Made by a program: the position numbers and the translations under genes. From Bradyrhizobium daqingense (GTDB lineage: Bacteria; Pseudomonadota; Alphaproteobacteria; Rhizobiales; Xanthobacteraceae), in NCBI RefSeq assembly GCF_021044685.1, contig NZ_CP088014.1:4512001-4576000 (forward strand): a stretch of DNA of 64,000 bases. The letters run 5' to 3'. The notes beneath the pieces are model-generated. The model was given only the letters and a program-made list of their open reading frames with translations, was not told the DNA's origin and searched no databases. Within the stretch, counting starts at the first letter, position 1, and each line of letters starts with the position of its first letter. Positions 1 to 7,829 of this stretch are shown here, one piece after another.

Positions 1-245
1 ACGATCTCGGCCATCCGCTCGGAAAGGGCAGTGGAGGAGAACGGATCGACGCTGACGAAATCGACCGTGCCGGCCATCGTGGTCTTCAGCCCGTCGACGG
101 GAAAGCGCGTGATGGTGCGGATGCCGGATTCGCCGGCGACGAGCCTGGCCCAATTGTCGGCCTTGCCGGCGCCGAGCGAGGTCATGATGCCCATGCCGGT
201 GACGACGACGACGGGACGCCCGAGTTTGTCGCGTGGTGCAGTCAT
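1..245 (-). CDS. fabF1XL: Beta-ketoacyl-ACP synthase FabF1XL, N-terminal part (cut by window edge)
   Basis: Only the first 81 codons are inside the window; the gene runs off at base 1. The visible part starts MTAPRDKLGRPVVVVTGMG and continues with a T-S-L-G stretch and a GESGIRTITRFP segment, the classic N-terminus of KAS II (FabF) condensing enzymes. The catalytic Cys-His-His lie outside the window. It is the last visible gene of acpXL-fabZXL-fabF2XL-fabF1XL, 47 bp after fabF2XL on the same strand, the order known from rhizobial very-long-chain fatty acid (27-hydroxyoctacosanoate) loci for lipid A. By inference this is the catalytically competent partner of the Cys-less FabF2XL. ATG at 245 chosen because the conserved FabF start follows it directly. 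Confidence 0.88.
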   Translation of the reverse strand, partial: MTAPRDKLGRPVVVVTGMGIMTSLGAGKADNWARLVAGESGIRTITRFPVDGLKTTMAGTVDFVSVDPFSSTALSERMAEI

Positions 246-292
246 GTCGATCCCCCGATAGAGCTTAAGCATTGGCCAAAGCGCGCCACGCT

Positions 293-1501
293 TCAGCTCA
301 CCGCCTCGACCAGCGCCATGCCTTCGCCGCGCCAGTGTCCGGCCCCCACCACCACAATCTGGGTGGGCGCGCCCTGCATTTCAATCTCGGTGCCCGTGGA
401 ATCATTCGGCGGGAACAGCGCGCCGCGCGAGATCGCCAGCGCGGCGAGCGCGATGCCGAGCGGGAACTGCGTCTCCATGGTGTGGCCGAACATCGTGCCG
501 GTCGAGCGTACCGGGAGCTCCGCATGGTTCTTCAGGAAGCTGCGCTCTTCGCTCGTCGCCGGCTCCGCGCCGGTCGCGCCCGTGATGATGGCGCCCTTGC
601 CGTCGCGCTTCGGCAGCTTGGCCCAAAGCTTTTCCAGCGTCGCGGTCATCTCGCCAGTCTGCTTTCGGCGCGCCAGATCTGCAACGACGCTCGACAGCTT
701 CGCAAACGGCTTTGCGCCGCGTGCTTCCGCATGCGCCCGCGATTCCAGCACCAGGAACGCGCCGGCCGAGCCGAGCGCGAAGCCGGGATGGTCCTTGCGC
801 CCCCATACCGGTGCGAACTTGTCCTTCAGATTGAAGTCGCCGAATTCGTACAGCACCAGCAGGTCCTTGCGCTCGCCATTGTGCGAGCCGCCAACCAGCG
901 CGATGTCGCTCTCGCCCGAGGCGATGCGCGCAAGCGCGATGCGGGCGGCGTCGGCGCCGGCCACCTCTTCGCCCATGAAGGTGCGCGAGGTGCCGCCGAG
1001 TCCGTGGACGATGGCGATGTTGCCGGCGAGCAGGTTGGAGAGCTGGGCCAGGAACAGCGTCGGCCTGAGGTCACTCATCAGCCGCTCGTTGAGGAAGCCG
1101 GGCGCGTTCGCGCCCTTGGCCTCGGCCGTGAGCACGCCGGTGTCGACGTTGAGATCGCGCTCGCCGCCGCCTGCGGCGATCACCATGTCGATCTTCGACA
1201 GGATGTCCTTGTTGCCCTTGATCCCGGCCGAATCGAGCGCCAGGCCGGCGGCGTAGGTGCCGATGCGCTGCCAGGCTTCCATCTGGCGCTGATCGCCCTT
1301 CTTGGGAATCTGGCTGTCGAAAGACACCGGCATCAAGGGATGCACGACGTAGGGCGCAAAGCCCTTCTCGTCGACATTGATGCGCTTTTCCTGGAGCGCG
1401 GCCCAGTTGGCGTCCAGCCCCTCGCCGAGCGAGGTGGCGAGGCCAATGCCGGTGATCCAGACTTCCGTCTGGCCGGACGTCGTAACGGGAGTGTCAGTCA
1501 T
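293..1501 (-). CDS. fabF2XL: FabF2XL, cysteine-less beta-ketoacyl-ACP synthase homologue of the VLCFA locus
   Basis: A 402-residue thiolase-fold protein of the KAS II family by its start (VWITGIGLATSLGEGLDANW), the region around residues 165-200 ending SDIALVGGSH, and a GHTMETQFPLG segment near residue 340 that corresponds to the KAS second-histidine motif. There is no cysteine anywhere in the protein, so the usual nucleophile is absent; the expected region reads GGTSRTFMGEE at about 169-179. In this respect it resembles the chain-length-factor half of a KS/CLF pair. Its ATG overlaps the fabZXL stop by 4 bp (ATGA), so the two are translationally coupled. Known rhizobial loci carry two adjacent fabF genes between fabZXL and downstream genes; pairing with FabF1XL as a heterodimer is inference. 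Confidence 0.88.
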   Translation of the reverse strand: MTDTPVTTSGQTEVWITGIGLATSLGEGLDANWAALQEKRINVDEKGFAPYVVHPLMPVSFDSQIPKKGDQRQMEAWQRIGTYAAGLALDSAGIKGNKDILSKIDMVIAAGGGERDLNVDTGVLTAEAKGANAPGFLNERLMSDLRPTLFLAQLSNLLAGNIAIVHGLGGTSRTFMGEEVAGADAARIALARIASGESDIALVGGSHNGERKDLLVLYEFGDFNLKDKFAPVWGRKDHPGFALGSAGAFLVLESRAHAEARGAKPFAKLSSVVADLARRKQTGEMTATLEKLWAKLPKRDGKGAIITGATGAEPATSEERSFLKNHAELPVRSTGTMFGHTMETQFPLGIALAALAISRGALFPPNDSTGTEIEMQGAPTQIVVVGAGHWRGEGMALVEAVS

Positions 1502-1968
1502 GGCGATACGGCCTGTTGCGGAAAGCCGACGCGTTTGGCGATCGCGTCCATGTGTCCGCGCATATCCGCATTGGGGAACGGGATCTGCGTGAAGGTGAGG
1601 GTCGAATTCGCACGCAGCTTGCCGCCGACCCGGATCTTGGCTTCGGTCACTGCATAACCCGAACCCTGATGAGACAGGATCGCCTCGATGCTCATGACGT
1701 CACCGGGGAAAACCGAGCCGCGGACCTTGGCCTCCTTCACGGCGGCGAGGATCGGCATGCGCTCGAACTTCAGCATTCCGAGCTGCAGCCAACCCGAAGC
1801 CTGCGCCATCGATTCGATCAGGAGCACGCCGGGCATCAAGGGATAACCCGGGAAGTGTCCCTCGAAGATGGTGCTTGCGTTCGGAACCTGGGCCTCGACG
1901 ACAATCGTCTTCTCGTCGACGTTGAGGTCGACGATCCGATCGATCATGTGGAAGTATTCGAGTTGCAT
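1498..1968 (-). CDS. fabZXL: 3-hydroxyacyl-ACP dehydratase FabZXL
   Basis: A 156-residue hot-dog-fold dehydratase. The FabZ signature is visible as GHFPGYPLMPGVLLIESMAQ with catalytic His38 and Glu52. FabZ removes water from 3-hydroxyacyl-ACP during chain elongation; here, dedicated to AcpXL-bound very long chains destined for lipid A. It lies 10 bp after acpXL and overlaps fabF2XL by 4 bp in one operon. The C-terminal part (IPFPNADMRGHMDAIAKRVG) is longer than in housekeeping FabZ, a feature shared by VLCFA-locus versions as far as I recall. It could also be labelled simply beta-hydroxyacyl-ACP dehydratase; the operon context gives the XL assignment. Confidence 0.9.
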   Translation of the reverse strand: MQLEYFHMIDRIVDLNVDEKTIVVEAQVPNASTIFEGHFPGYPLMPGVLLIESMAQASGWLQLGMLKFERMPILAAVKEAKVRGSVFPGDVMSIEAILSHQGSGYAVTEAKIRVGGKLRANSTLTFTQIPFPNADMRGHMDAIAKRVGFPQQAVSP

Positions 1969-1978
1969 GGCTGCGCGC

Positions 1979-2266
1979 TTAGGCGCTCGCGCCCTTGGCC
2001 GCGACGAGCTCGTCGATGCGCGCGCACAGGTTCTTCAATACGAAGTACTGCTCGGTGGTGGCCTTGCCGTCGTTGACCTCCTGGGTCCACTTCTCCAGCG
2101 GCAGCTTGATGCCGAACTGCTTGTCGATCGCGAAGGCGATATCGAGGAAATCGAGGCTGTCGATGCCGAGATCGTCGATGGCATGGCTATCCGGCGTGAT
2201 CGTGTCGCGCGGGATGTCGCAGGTTTCAGCGATGATCGTGGCGACCTGATCGAATGTGGAAGACAT
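1979..2266 (-). CDS. acpXL: Acyl carrier protein AcpXL for lipid A very-long-chain fatty acid
   Basis: A 95-residue specialised acyl carrier protein. The phosphopantetheine site is DDLGIDSLDFLD with Ser37. The continuation KLPLEKWTQEVNDGKATTEQYFVLKNLC is diagnostic for AcpXL and not found in housekeeping AcpP. AcpXL carries the growing C28 hydroxy acyl chain that is finally placed on lipid A. ATG at 2266 is chosen over the in-frame GTG one codon upstream because AAGGG sits 8-9 bases before it. It is the first gene of the minus-strand operon and its promoter should lie in the 220-bp gap to the next gene at 2489. Confidence 0.94.
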   Translation of the reverse strand: MSSTFDQVATIIAETCDIPRDTITPDSHAIDDLGIDSLDFLDIAFAIDKQFGIKLPLEKWTQEVNDGKATTEQYFVLKNLCARIDELVAAKGASA

Positions 2267-2488
2267 CACTAAGCCCTTGATATATTGCGGATATTTGTCA
2301 GATTTCCAGAGTGGCGCGGGTGGGTGGGCATCGCGCCCTGATGACGCCCTCTAACCCCCCTCTGGCCGGGTCGAAAGCCCGTATATCGGAGCGCCGCCCT
2401 GAGTTCAATGGAGCCGGGCAAGCGGGGGGACAGGGCTGGGGATGCCTGCCGTGGCTCCTCCCGCCGAGGGACGGGCGGCGAGCCTGAC

Positions 2489-2830
2489 CTAGATGTGCGG
2501 TGTCGTGATCTTGAGGCAGTCTCGGCGGCCCATCAGCACGCAATCCTGGGTCCGGCGCAACTCGGCGATGCTCACCGCGAGCCAGATCCCGATCGCGGTC
2601 AGGGCGATGGTGAAGGCGAGCGCCGCGATGTTGGCGAGCATGCGATGGCGATATTCGTTCGGTTCACTGCGAGGCTGCTCGTAGCGGGACAGGTCGAGCG
2701 GCTCGGGCGCCGCGCGCAGTGGCTGCACGCTGCCACCACCCCGGCGAACGGTGGGAGAAGGCGAGGTGCGCGGCCTGAACTGGAGCACCCGGTGCTCGTC
2801 ATCAGAGCTTATGGGCCGCTGGGTTTTCAT
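2489..2830 (-). CDS. Small single-span membrane protein, unknown function
   Basis: A 113-residue protein that I do not recognise. Residues 1-62 are hydrophilic, proline- and arginine-rich and probably cytoplasmic. A single hydrophobic helix spans about 65-89 (LANIAALAFTIALTAIGIWLA). A short tail carries two cysteines (C97 and C105) spaced as in a possible disulfide loop (QDCVLMGRRDCL). It lies upstream of acpXL on the same strand, but the 220-bp gap argues for separate transcription. GC and codon use match its neighbours. The conserved-looking tail makes a real gene likely; the start is not strongly marked. Confidence 0.65.
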   Translation of the reverse strand: MKTQRPISSDDEHRVLQFRPRTSPSPTVRRGGGSVQPLRAAPEPLDLSRYEQPRSEPNEYRHRMLANIAALAFTIALTAIGIWLAVSIAELRRTQDCVLMGRRDCLKITTPHI

Positions 2831-3115
2831 GGGGCGGGGATCACTCCGAAGCAGCGATTTTTAGATAGCACACGTGACGAACCCGTTGCAGAAAATCTTC
2901 TCAACGCGGACGTGTATTATCTGATCGCACTATTTTGCATGGCGCTTGTTCAATGCCCGCGGAGCCGGCTGCGACGCTGTCGGGAAAGCGCATGGGTTGC
3001 GCCGCGGCTTGTGATTTCCGCGAACAACCCAACACGTTTTACTGCCCAAGAGCCCATGGCATAGTTCAGGGAACCCGATCCGCCGATTGCAACGATGTAA
3101 GGGACCTTTCCGACC

Positions 3116-3739
3116 ATGACCAATCCACGCGAGCCGAGAGTGCATCCGGTCCCGATCCTGTCGCTTCGGCCGACGCAGATGACGGTCGGCATGCGCGAGG
3201 TCAAGGAGAAGCGCAAGCGCTGGCGCCAGCACGACAGAAAGAAGCAGGCCGACCTGCTCGGCAAGCACATGATCCCCGTCGTCTACGGCCCGGACGAACG
3301 CTATTACGTTATCGACCACCACCATCTCGGCCGCGCGCTGCACGACGAGGGCGTCAAGGAGGTGCTGGTGACCGTGATCGGGGACCTCCGAATGGTCGAG
3401 CGCGAGGCCTTCTGGGGCGTCATGGACAACAAGCGCTGGGTCTACCCTTACGATGCCAAAGGCGACAGGCGGCCGTTCCGCGACCTGCCGAAATCGGTCG
3501 CCGACCTCAAGGACGACCCCTTCCGCAGTCTTGCGGGCGAGCTCCGCCGCATCGGCGGATTCGCCAAGGATACGACGCCGTTCTCGGAATTCCTGTGGGC
3601 CGACTATCTGCGCCGAAAGCTCTCGCGCAAGCTGATCAATGCCGATTTCGGCGAGGCCGTGGAGAAGGCCATGGCTTCGGCCAAAAGCCAGGATGCCATC
3701 TATCTGCCGGGCTGGTGCGGACCGGCTGAGGACGATTGA
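3116..3739 (+). CDS. ParB-like nuclease-fold protein (ParBc_2 type)
   Basis: A 207-residue protein of the putative ParB-like nuclease family rather than a true chromosome-partitioning ParB. The N-terminal part has VPILSLRPTQMTVGMREVK (about 12-30), matching the G-x-R box of the ParB fold, and then YYVIDHHHLGRAL with His68-His70. There is no helix-turn-helix centre-binding domain and no ParA partner nearby, so a role in segregation is unlikely. The rest (about 85-207) is basic, tryptophan-rich and ends LPGWCGPAEDD. It stands alone with promoter space of nearly 290 bp upstream. An AAGGGA about 8 bases before the ATG supports the start. Function is unknown; catalysis (nuclease or CTPase) is only suggested by the fold. 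Confidence 0.78.
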   Translation: MTNPREPRVHPVPILSLRPTQMTVGMREVKEKRKRWRQHDRKKQADLLGKHMIPVVYGPDERYYVIDHHHLGRALHDEGVKEVLVTVIGDLRMVEREAFWGVMDNKRWVYPYDAKGDRRPFRDLPKSVADLKDDPFRSLAGELRRIGGFAKDTTPFSEFLWADYLRRKLSRKLINADFGEAVEKAMASAKSQDAIYLPGWCGPAEDD

Positions 3740-3754
3740 GCGCGGACGCTCGCA

Positions 3755-3910
3755 TCAGTCGCGCTGGAAGATCTTGGCGCCGGGATAGACGCGCCGGGCA
3801 TAATTCACGACCAGGGCGCGGTCCTGGGTTTCCAGGAACGGCGTTCGGATCTGACACGATCCGACGATGAGGTGCCATAGACCATTGAGCTTTCGGATCA
3901 CGACGTTCAT
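3755..3910 (-). CDS. Small hypothetical protein (51 aa)
   Basis: A 51-codon reading frame from ATG at 3910 to TGA at 3755-3757, beginning MNVVIRKLNGLWHLIVGSC and ending VNYARRVYPGAKIFQRD. The sequence is basic with no signal peptide or clear membrane segment. It ends 15 bp after the stop of the convergent ParB-like gene. The upstream gap of about 180 bp leaves room for a promoter. I do not recognise the family. The protein-like composition and compact placement support it moderately. Confidence 0.5.
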   Translation of the reverse strand: MNVVIRKLNGLWHLIVGSCQIRTPFLETQDRALVVNYARRVYPGAKIFQRD

Positions 3911-4090
3911 TTGCGTAGTCCTTGATCACTCCACAACGGCGATACTTGTTAGTTGGTTACAGCCCCGGCTTTGATAAGCCCGATCCCATCACAGGCGCTT
4001 GAGCGAAATCACTTTCCGTGGCGATGAAACCGTCCTGAAACAGAGCCGGCACATGTCTATGCGGTAGTCGAGCTCACACAGGAGGCCAAC

Positions 4091-4234
4091 ATGCGCCGTC
4101 TGGTTTTCGCCATTGCCTTGCTCGCGGTCGCTTCAGCAGGGATTTCGGCATCGTTCGCGGCGGTTCACCACGCCAAGACACTGACGTTCTCCGAGCGCTT
4201 TGCGCCGGCGCTCGCGTTGATGAGCAAGCGCTAG
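4091..4234 (+). CDS. Small exported or membrane-anchored peptide (47 aa)
   Basis: ATG at 4091 is preceded by AGGAGG 5-6 bases upstream, one of the strongest ribosome-binding sites in this area. The product starts MRRLVFAIALLAVASAGISASFAA, a typical signal peptide or single N-terminal helix, followed by a 23-residue polar tail (VHHAKTLTFSERFAPALALM). If cleaved after ASA or SFA it would leave a secreted peptide of about 25 residues. Family unknown. No operon partner. Confidence 0.6.
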   Translation: MRRLVFAIALLAVASAGISASFAAVHHAKTLTFSERFAPALALMSKR

Positions 4235-4410
4235 AGCTGCATCCGACGGCTTGGTCTCAATTCCGCGTCGGATTGGCGGGCGGACTCTTGATGTGTCGCA
4301 AATCCCTGCCGCCCAGGACGGCTACGGTCGCGATGCATGAGGGGCGAAAAGCGCATTGCGGCCAAGCTGGGGCAAGCGGGCTCCGGTCATGCTGAGCCGG
4401 AGACGCGACG

Positions 4411-4578
4411 ATGAGCCTGATCCTACGCATTCTGTTCGTTATTGCCGGCGCCATCACGGCGTTGTTCGTCGCGCGGGATGCGCTGAACTTCACCATCATC
4501 CAGACCTTCGTCGCCATCCTGCTCGTGACCGCCGTCCTGCTCGCCGGCAGCCTCTGGAGCCTGCGGCGCAAGACGTGA
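4411..4578 (+). CDS. Small two-helix membrane protein (55 aa)
   Basis: ATG at 4411 to TGA at 4576-4578. The product MSLILRILFVIAGAITALFV... has two hydrophobic helices at about 2-20 and 28-48, separated by ARDALNFTIIQ and ending in SLRRKT. The architecture resembles small inner-membrane proteins of unknown role that are common in this group. An upstream GAGCCGGAGACG element offers a ribosome-binding site 8-12 bases before the start. It faces the convergent HerA-type gene, whose stop is 88 bp downstream. Confidence 0.6.
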   Translation: MSLILRILFVIAGAITALFVARDALNFTIIQTFVAILLVTAVLLAGSLWSLRRKT

Positions 4579-4666
4579 GCGGCATGAAGAGCGTGAGCCG
4601 CGCTGAGCGCTAGATTCTCAGACGTGGCGATCTTGGCGTGGATCCCGTCCGGGACATGCGAGCGGC

Positions 4667-6406
4667 TTACCGCAACGGCTTCTTCAGCAGCGAGAAGCGA
4701 TCGGGATCGAGGCCCATCGACGGCTGCAGCATCGGGGCCTCGACGTTGGAAAGCGTCTTGGCGGGCGGCGTCGAGAACACCGGATCGTTCGGCACGTCGC
4801 GCTGCGAGGTGGCACCCCGCCAGCGCTCCAGCACGGCGCTGACGAAATGCATGTCGTGGCCGGAGGTGACGGACGGCACGCTCGAGATGGTGGCCTCGCC
4901 GCGCGGCAATTGATGCGGCGGCACTTCCTTGAAGCGCAGGCGCGTCGGCAGCGCGACGCCTTCGCCGAACGCCAGCACCTCGCGGGTGCCTAGCGAAGGC
5001 ACGAAGGAGAGCAGGTTCGCGGCGGCGTCCGACACGGCGGCACGCAGCAGCGCCTGGTCGCGGTCGTTGGCAAGGCGCATCGTGAACAGCGTGTTGCACT
5101 GGGAGATGATGGTGGCGTCGAGCTCTGCGGGCCGCTGCGTGATCAGGCCGAGATAGACGCCGTATTTGCGGCCTTCCTTGGCGATGCGCGACACAGCCTT
5201 GCGGGTCGGCCCGAATCCGACGTTGCGATCGGCGGAGGCGTAACGGTGCGCTTCCTCGCAGACGAACAGCAGCGGCGAGACGCCGTCGCTCCACAGGCCG
5301 AAATCGAAAGCCATGCGGCAGAGCACCGAGACGACGGAATCGATCACTTCCGCCGGGAAGCCGGCGAGCTGCATCACCGTCATCGGCTTGCCGTTGGCCG
5401 GCAGGCGGAACAGATGGCTGATGACCTCGGCCATGGTGTCGCCGCCGACATTGGCGTTGTCGAACATGAAGGTGTAGCGCGGGTCGTTACGCACGGCCTC
5501 GATGCGAGAGATCAGCTTGTGATAGATGATGCGCGAGGAGCGGTTTTCCAATTTGCCCATGCGCTCGTCGATCAGCGACAAGAGGTCGACCAGGCGATAG
5601 GGCACCGGCGTGTCGACGGTGTAGCCGATCTGCTTGGGATCGATACGCTTGAGACCGATGCGGTCGGCGTTCTGGTATTGGGTATAGACGCCCTTGGCGA
5701 GCGGGATCACCTCGGCGAGGATGTCGAGCTCTTCAGGCACGCCGGCGCGGCCGCCGAACAGCACGTCGACGATTTCCTCGAAATTGAACAGCCAGAACGG
5801 CAGCTTCAGGTTCCGCGGATTGAGCACCAGCGCGCGGTCGCCGAAGCAGCGGCCATATTCGTTGTGCACGTCGAGCAGGAAGATGCGCAGGTTCGGCCGT
5901 GCCTTCAGGATTTCGTTGAGCAACAGCGAGACGCCGGTCGATTTGCCGACGCCGGTCGAGCCCAGCACCGCGAAGTGCTTGGACAGCATTTCCTCGACGT
6001 CGACATAGGCGACGACCGAGCGGTCCTGCTGCAGGAAGCCGACATTGATCTGGTCCGAGCCGGTCGGCGCGTAGATCGTGCGCAACTCCTGGCTCGTGAT
6101 CAGGTCGACGGCATCGCCGATGGTCGGATAATTGGTGACGCCGCGCTGGAATTTGGCCTTGTCGGCGGCGTTGAGGATCTCACCGAGCAGGTCGACCGAG
6201 GCGATCGCGATGTAATTGTCGTTGCCCGACAGGTTTTCGCAGGAGACCTCGGTGATCATCGCGACGATGACCGAACTGGCGCAGCGGATACTGACGAAGC
6301 GGCCGACGGTCGCCCGAACCTCCGAAACCGGCATCCGGCTTTCCGCCAGCAGCCCGACCCGGGCCAGAGATCCGCGAACAGAAATCACGCGTCCAAAGGA
6401 TGTCAC
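4667..6406 (-). CDS. HerA-type DUF87 ATPase
   Basis: A HerA/FtsK-like P-loop ATPase of about 579 residues. The N-terminal 130 residues match a HAS-barrel, starting at SFGRVISVRGSLARVG. The Walker A motif is GSTGVGKST, followed by LLLNEIL and FLLDVHNEYGR. The Walker B motif is LLFVCEEAHRYAS, and a downstream TQRP-AELDATIISQCNTLFTMRL segment is typical of HerA (sensor and arginine-finger region). HerA proteins are hexameric translocases, often partnered with the NurA nuclease, but no nurA is visible here. Start uncertain: there is no good ATG, and I take GTG at 6406 because the barrel starts right after it. An in-frame GTG at 6466 would add 20 residues without family character. Confidence 0.85.
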   Translation of the reverse strand: MTSFGRVISVRGSLARVGLLAESRMPVSEVRATVGRFVSIRCASSVIVAMITEVSCENLSGNDNYIAIASVDLLGEILNAADKAKFQRGVTNYPTIGDAVDLITSQELRTIYAPTGSDQINVGFLQQDRSVVAYVDVEEMLSKHFAVLGSTGVGKSTGVSLLLNEILKARPNLRIFLLDVHNEYGRCFGDRALVLNPRNLKLPFWLFNFEEIVDVLFGGRAGVPEELDILAEVIPLAKGVYTQYQNADRIGLKRIDPKQIGYTVDTPVPYRLVDLLSLIDERMGKLENRSSRIIYHKLISRIEAVRNDPRYTFMFDNANVGGDTMAEVISHLFRLPANGKPMTVMQLAGFPAEVIDSVVSVLCRMAFDFGLWSDGVSPLLFVCEEAHRYASADRNVGFGPTRKAVSRIAKEGRKYGVYLGLITQRPAELDATIISQCNTLFTMRLANDRDQALLRAAVSDAAANLLSFVPSLGTREVLAFGEGVALPTRLRFKEVPPHQLPRGEATISSVPSVTSGHDMHFVSAVLERWRGATSQRDVPNDPVFSTPPAKTLSNVEAPMLQPSMGLDPDRFSLLKKPLR

Positions 6407-6705
6407 GATGGATGAACCTGAGAAGAGCAAGGATTGGTGCGAAACTATGCGCGGCCCTGGCTGCACAAACGGTTAAGCCACAGCTGCAGCTGCTTCGTTA
6501 AATCTGCGGCAATTGCCCGGTAGCGCTGGTTCCCCACGCATATTTTTGGGTGGGAATGGCGCGAAAAGCTGCATTTCCAAGCCCGGAAGAGCGGAAGGCA
6601 TTTAGGAAGACTTTACCATTCGGGCAGCAAGGCCCGCCGCTCGTGGAACTCTGTCACCGCTGGGGTGGGGAGCCGTCCCCCCACTCGCAGGCAGCGTTTG
6701 ATTTG

Positions 6706-6741
6706 TTGACGAGAACTAATCATTTGTACATTAGTACAAAT
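6706..6741 (+). promoter_or_regulatory. Promoter with TetR-type operator, copy 1 (before extradiol dioxygenase)
   Basis: A perfect 8-bp inverted repeat, ATTTGTAC-atta-GTACAAAT, lies at 6722-6741. TTGACG at 6706-6711 could be a -35 box, putting the operator over the -10 and start region, as expected for a repressor site. The same TTGACGAGA...TTTGTAC-N4-GTACAAAT layout recurs at 29122-29157 before a TetR gene. The rest of the 6407-6850 gap shows no gene; a ribosome-binding site GGAGG lies just before the 6851 start. Confidence 0.7.
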
Positions 6742-6850
6742 AGCCCGATGGCTTCGGTGCCGTGCCGGGCGTGAACGCGTTGCAGTCCCGCGTCGATTGC
6801 GTGGCCCCGCGGCTCGCAGCCACGCTCGGCAGCCAAGTTTGGAGGAAACC

Positions 6851-7819
6851 ATGCAGCCCGAACCGATCCTCGATCTCGCGCATCTCGGCCACATGGAGCT
6901 CCTGACGCCCAAGCCCGAGGAGAGCCTGAAGTTCTTCGTCGACGTCATGGGCATGACCGTCAGCGGGCAGAAGGGCGAATCGGTCTACCTGCGCGGCTGG
7001 GACGACTACGAGCGCTATTCGCTCAAGCTCACGGCTTCGAAGACATCGGGCATGGAGCACATGGCGCTGCGCGCGCGCAGCCAGCAGGCGCTGGAGCGCC
7101 GGGTCGCCGCGTTGAAGGGCTCCGGCTTCGACATCGGCTGGGTCGACGGCGACATGGGACAGGGGCCGACCTTCCGCTGCCGCGATCCCGATGGCCACAT
7201 CGTCGAACTCTATTACGAGACCGAATGGTATCAGGCGCCGGCTGAGCTGAAGCCCGCATTGAAGAACCAGGCGCAGCGCTTTCCCGCGCGCGGCGTCAAC
7301 GTCCGCCGGCTGGACCATCTCAATTGTCTTGCCGTCGACATCAAGGCCAACCGCGAATTCTTCGAGAATTACCTCGGCTGTCGCCTGACCGAGCAGATCG
7401 TCCTCAACGACGGCCGGGAAGCGGCGATGTGGCTGACGATGTCGAACAAGAGTTACGATTTCGCCTACTCGCTCGACCATTCCGGCACGCCCGGCCGCTT
7501 CCATCACGTGACTTACGCGCTCGACAGCCGCGAGGAGATTCTGCGCGCTGCCGACATCTTCCTGGAGAACGGCGTGCATATCGAGACTGGTCCGCACAAG
7601 CACGCGATCCAGCAGACCTTCTTCCTCTATGTCTACGAGCCCGGCGGCAACCGCGTCGAGGTCGCCAATGCCGGGGCGCGCCTCATCCTGGCGCCGGACT
7701 GGAAGCCGATTGTATGGACCGAAGAAGAGCGCAAGAAGGGCCAGGCCTGGGGGCTGAAGACGATCGAGTCATTCCACACCCACGGCACGCCGCCCGTGGA
7801 GATCAAGAAGCACGGCTGA
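6851..7819 (+). CDS. Type I extradiol dioxygenase (catechol 2,3-dioxygenase family)
   Basis: A 322-residue two-domain vicinal-oxygen-chelate enzyme that cleaves a catecholic ring next to the two hydroxyls using Fe(II) or Mn(II). Domain 1 spans about 8-125; the catalytic domain about 150-290 carries the metal ligands His156 (RRLDHLNCLA), His219 (RFHHVTYAL) and Glu270 (GGNRVEVANAG). The length matches XylE and homoprotocatechuate 2,3-dioxygenases. The start at 6851 follows GGAGGAAACC, a very good ribosome-binding site. It is transcribed alone behind an operator identical in layout to that of the TetR operon at 29161. The substrate cannot be read from sequence; given that regulon, a protocatechuate-like carboxylated catechol is possible. 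Confidence 0.9.
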   Translation: MQPEPILDLAHLGHMELLTPKPEESLKFFVDVMGMTVSGQKGESVYLRGWDDYERYSLKLTASKTSGMEHMALRARSQQALERRVAALKGSGFDIGWVDGDMGQGPTFRCRDPDGHIVELYYETEWYQAPAELKPALKNQAQRFPARGVNVRRLDHLNCLAVDIKANREFFENYLGCRLTEQIVLNDGREAAMWLTMSNKSYDFAYSLDHSGTPGRFHHVTYALDSREEILRAADIFLENGVHIETGPHKHAIQQTFFLYVYEPGGNRVEVANAGARLILAPDWKPIVWTEEERKKGQAWGLKTIESFHTHGTPPVEIKKHG

Positions 7820-7829
7820 TTGCCTGCCT

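Noticed and set aside
272..1657. Long plus-strand open frame opposite fabF2XL (over 450 codons)
   Set aside because: Arg/Ala/His-rich translation without family features, antisense to a clear KAS gene; a by-product of high GC third positions.
5246..6415. Plus-strand open frame of 389 codons opposite the HerA-type gene
   Set aside because: Low-complexity Asp/His/Arg composition, no ribosome-binding site; the minus strand holds Walker motifs.
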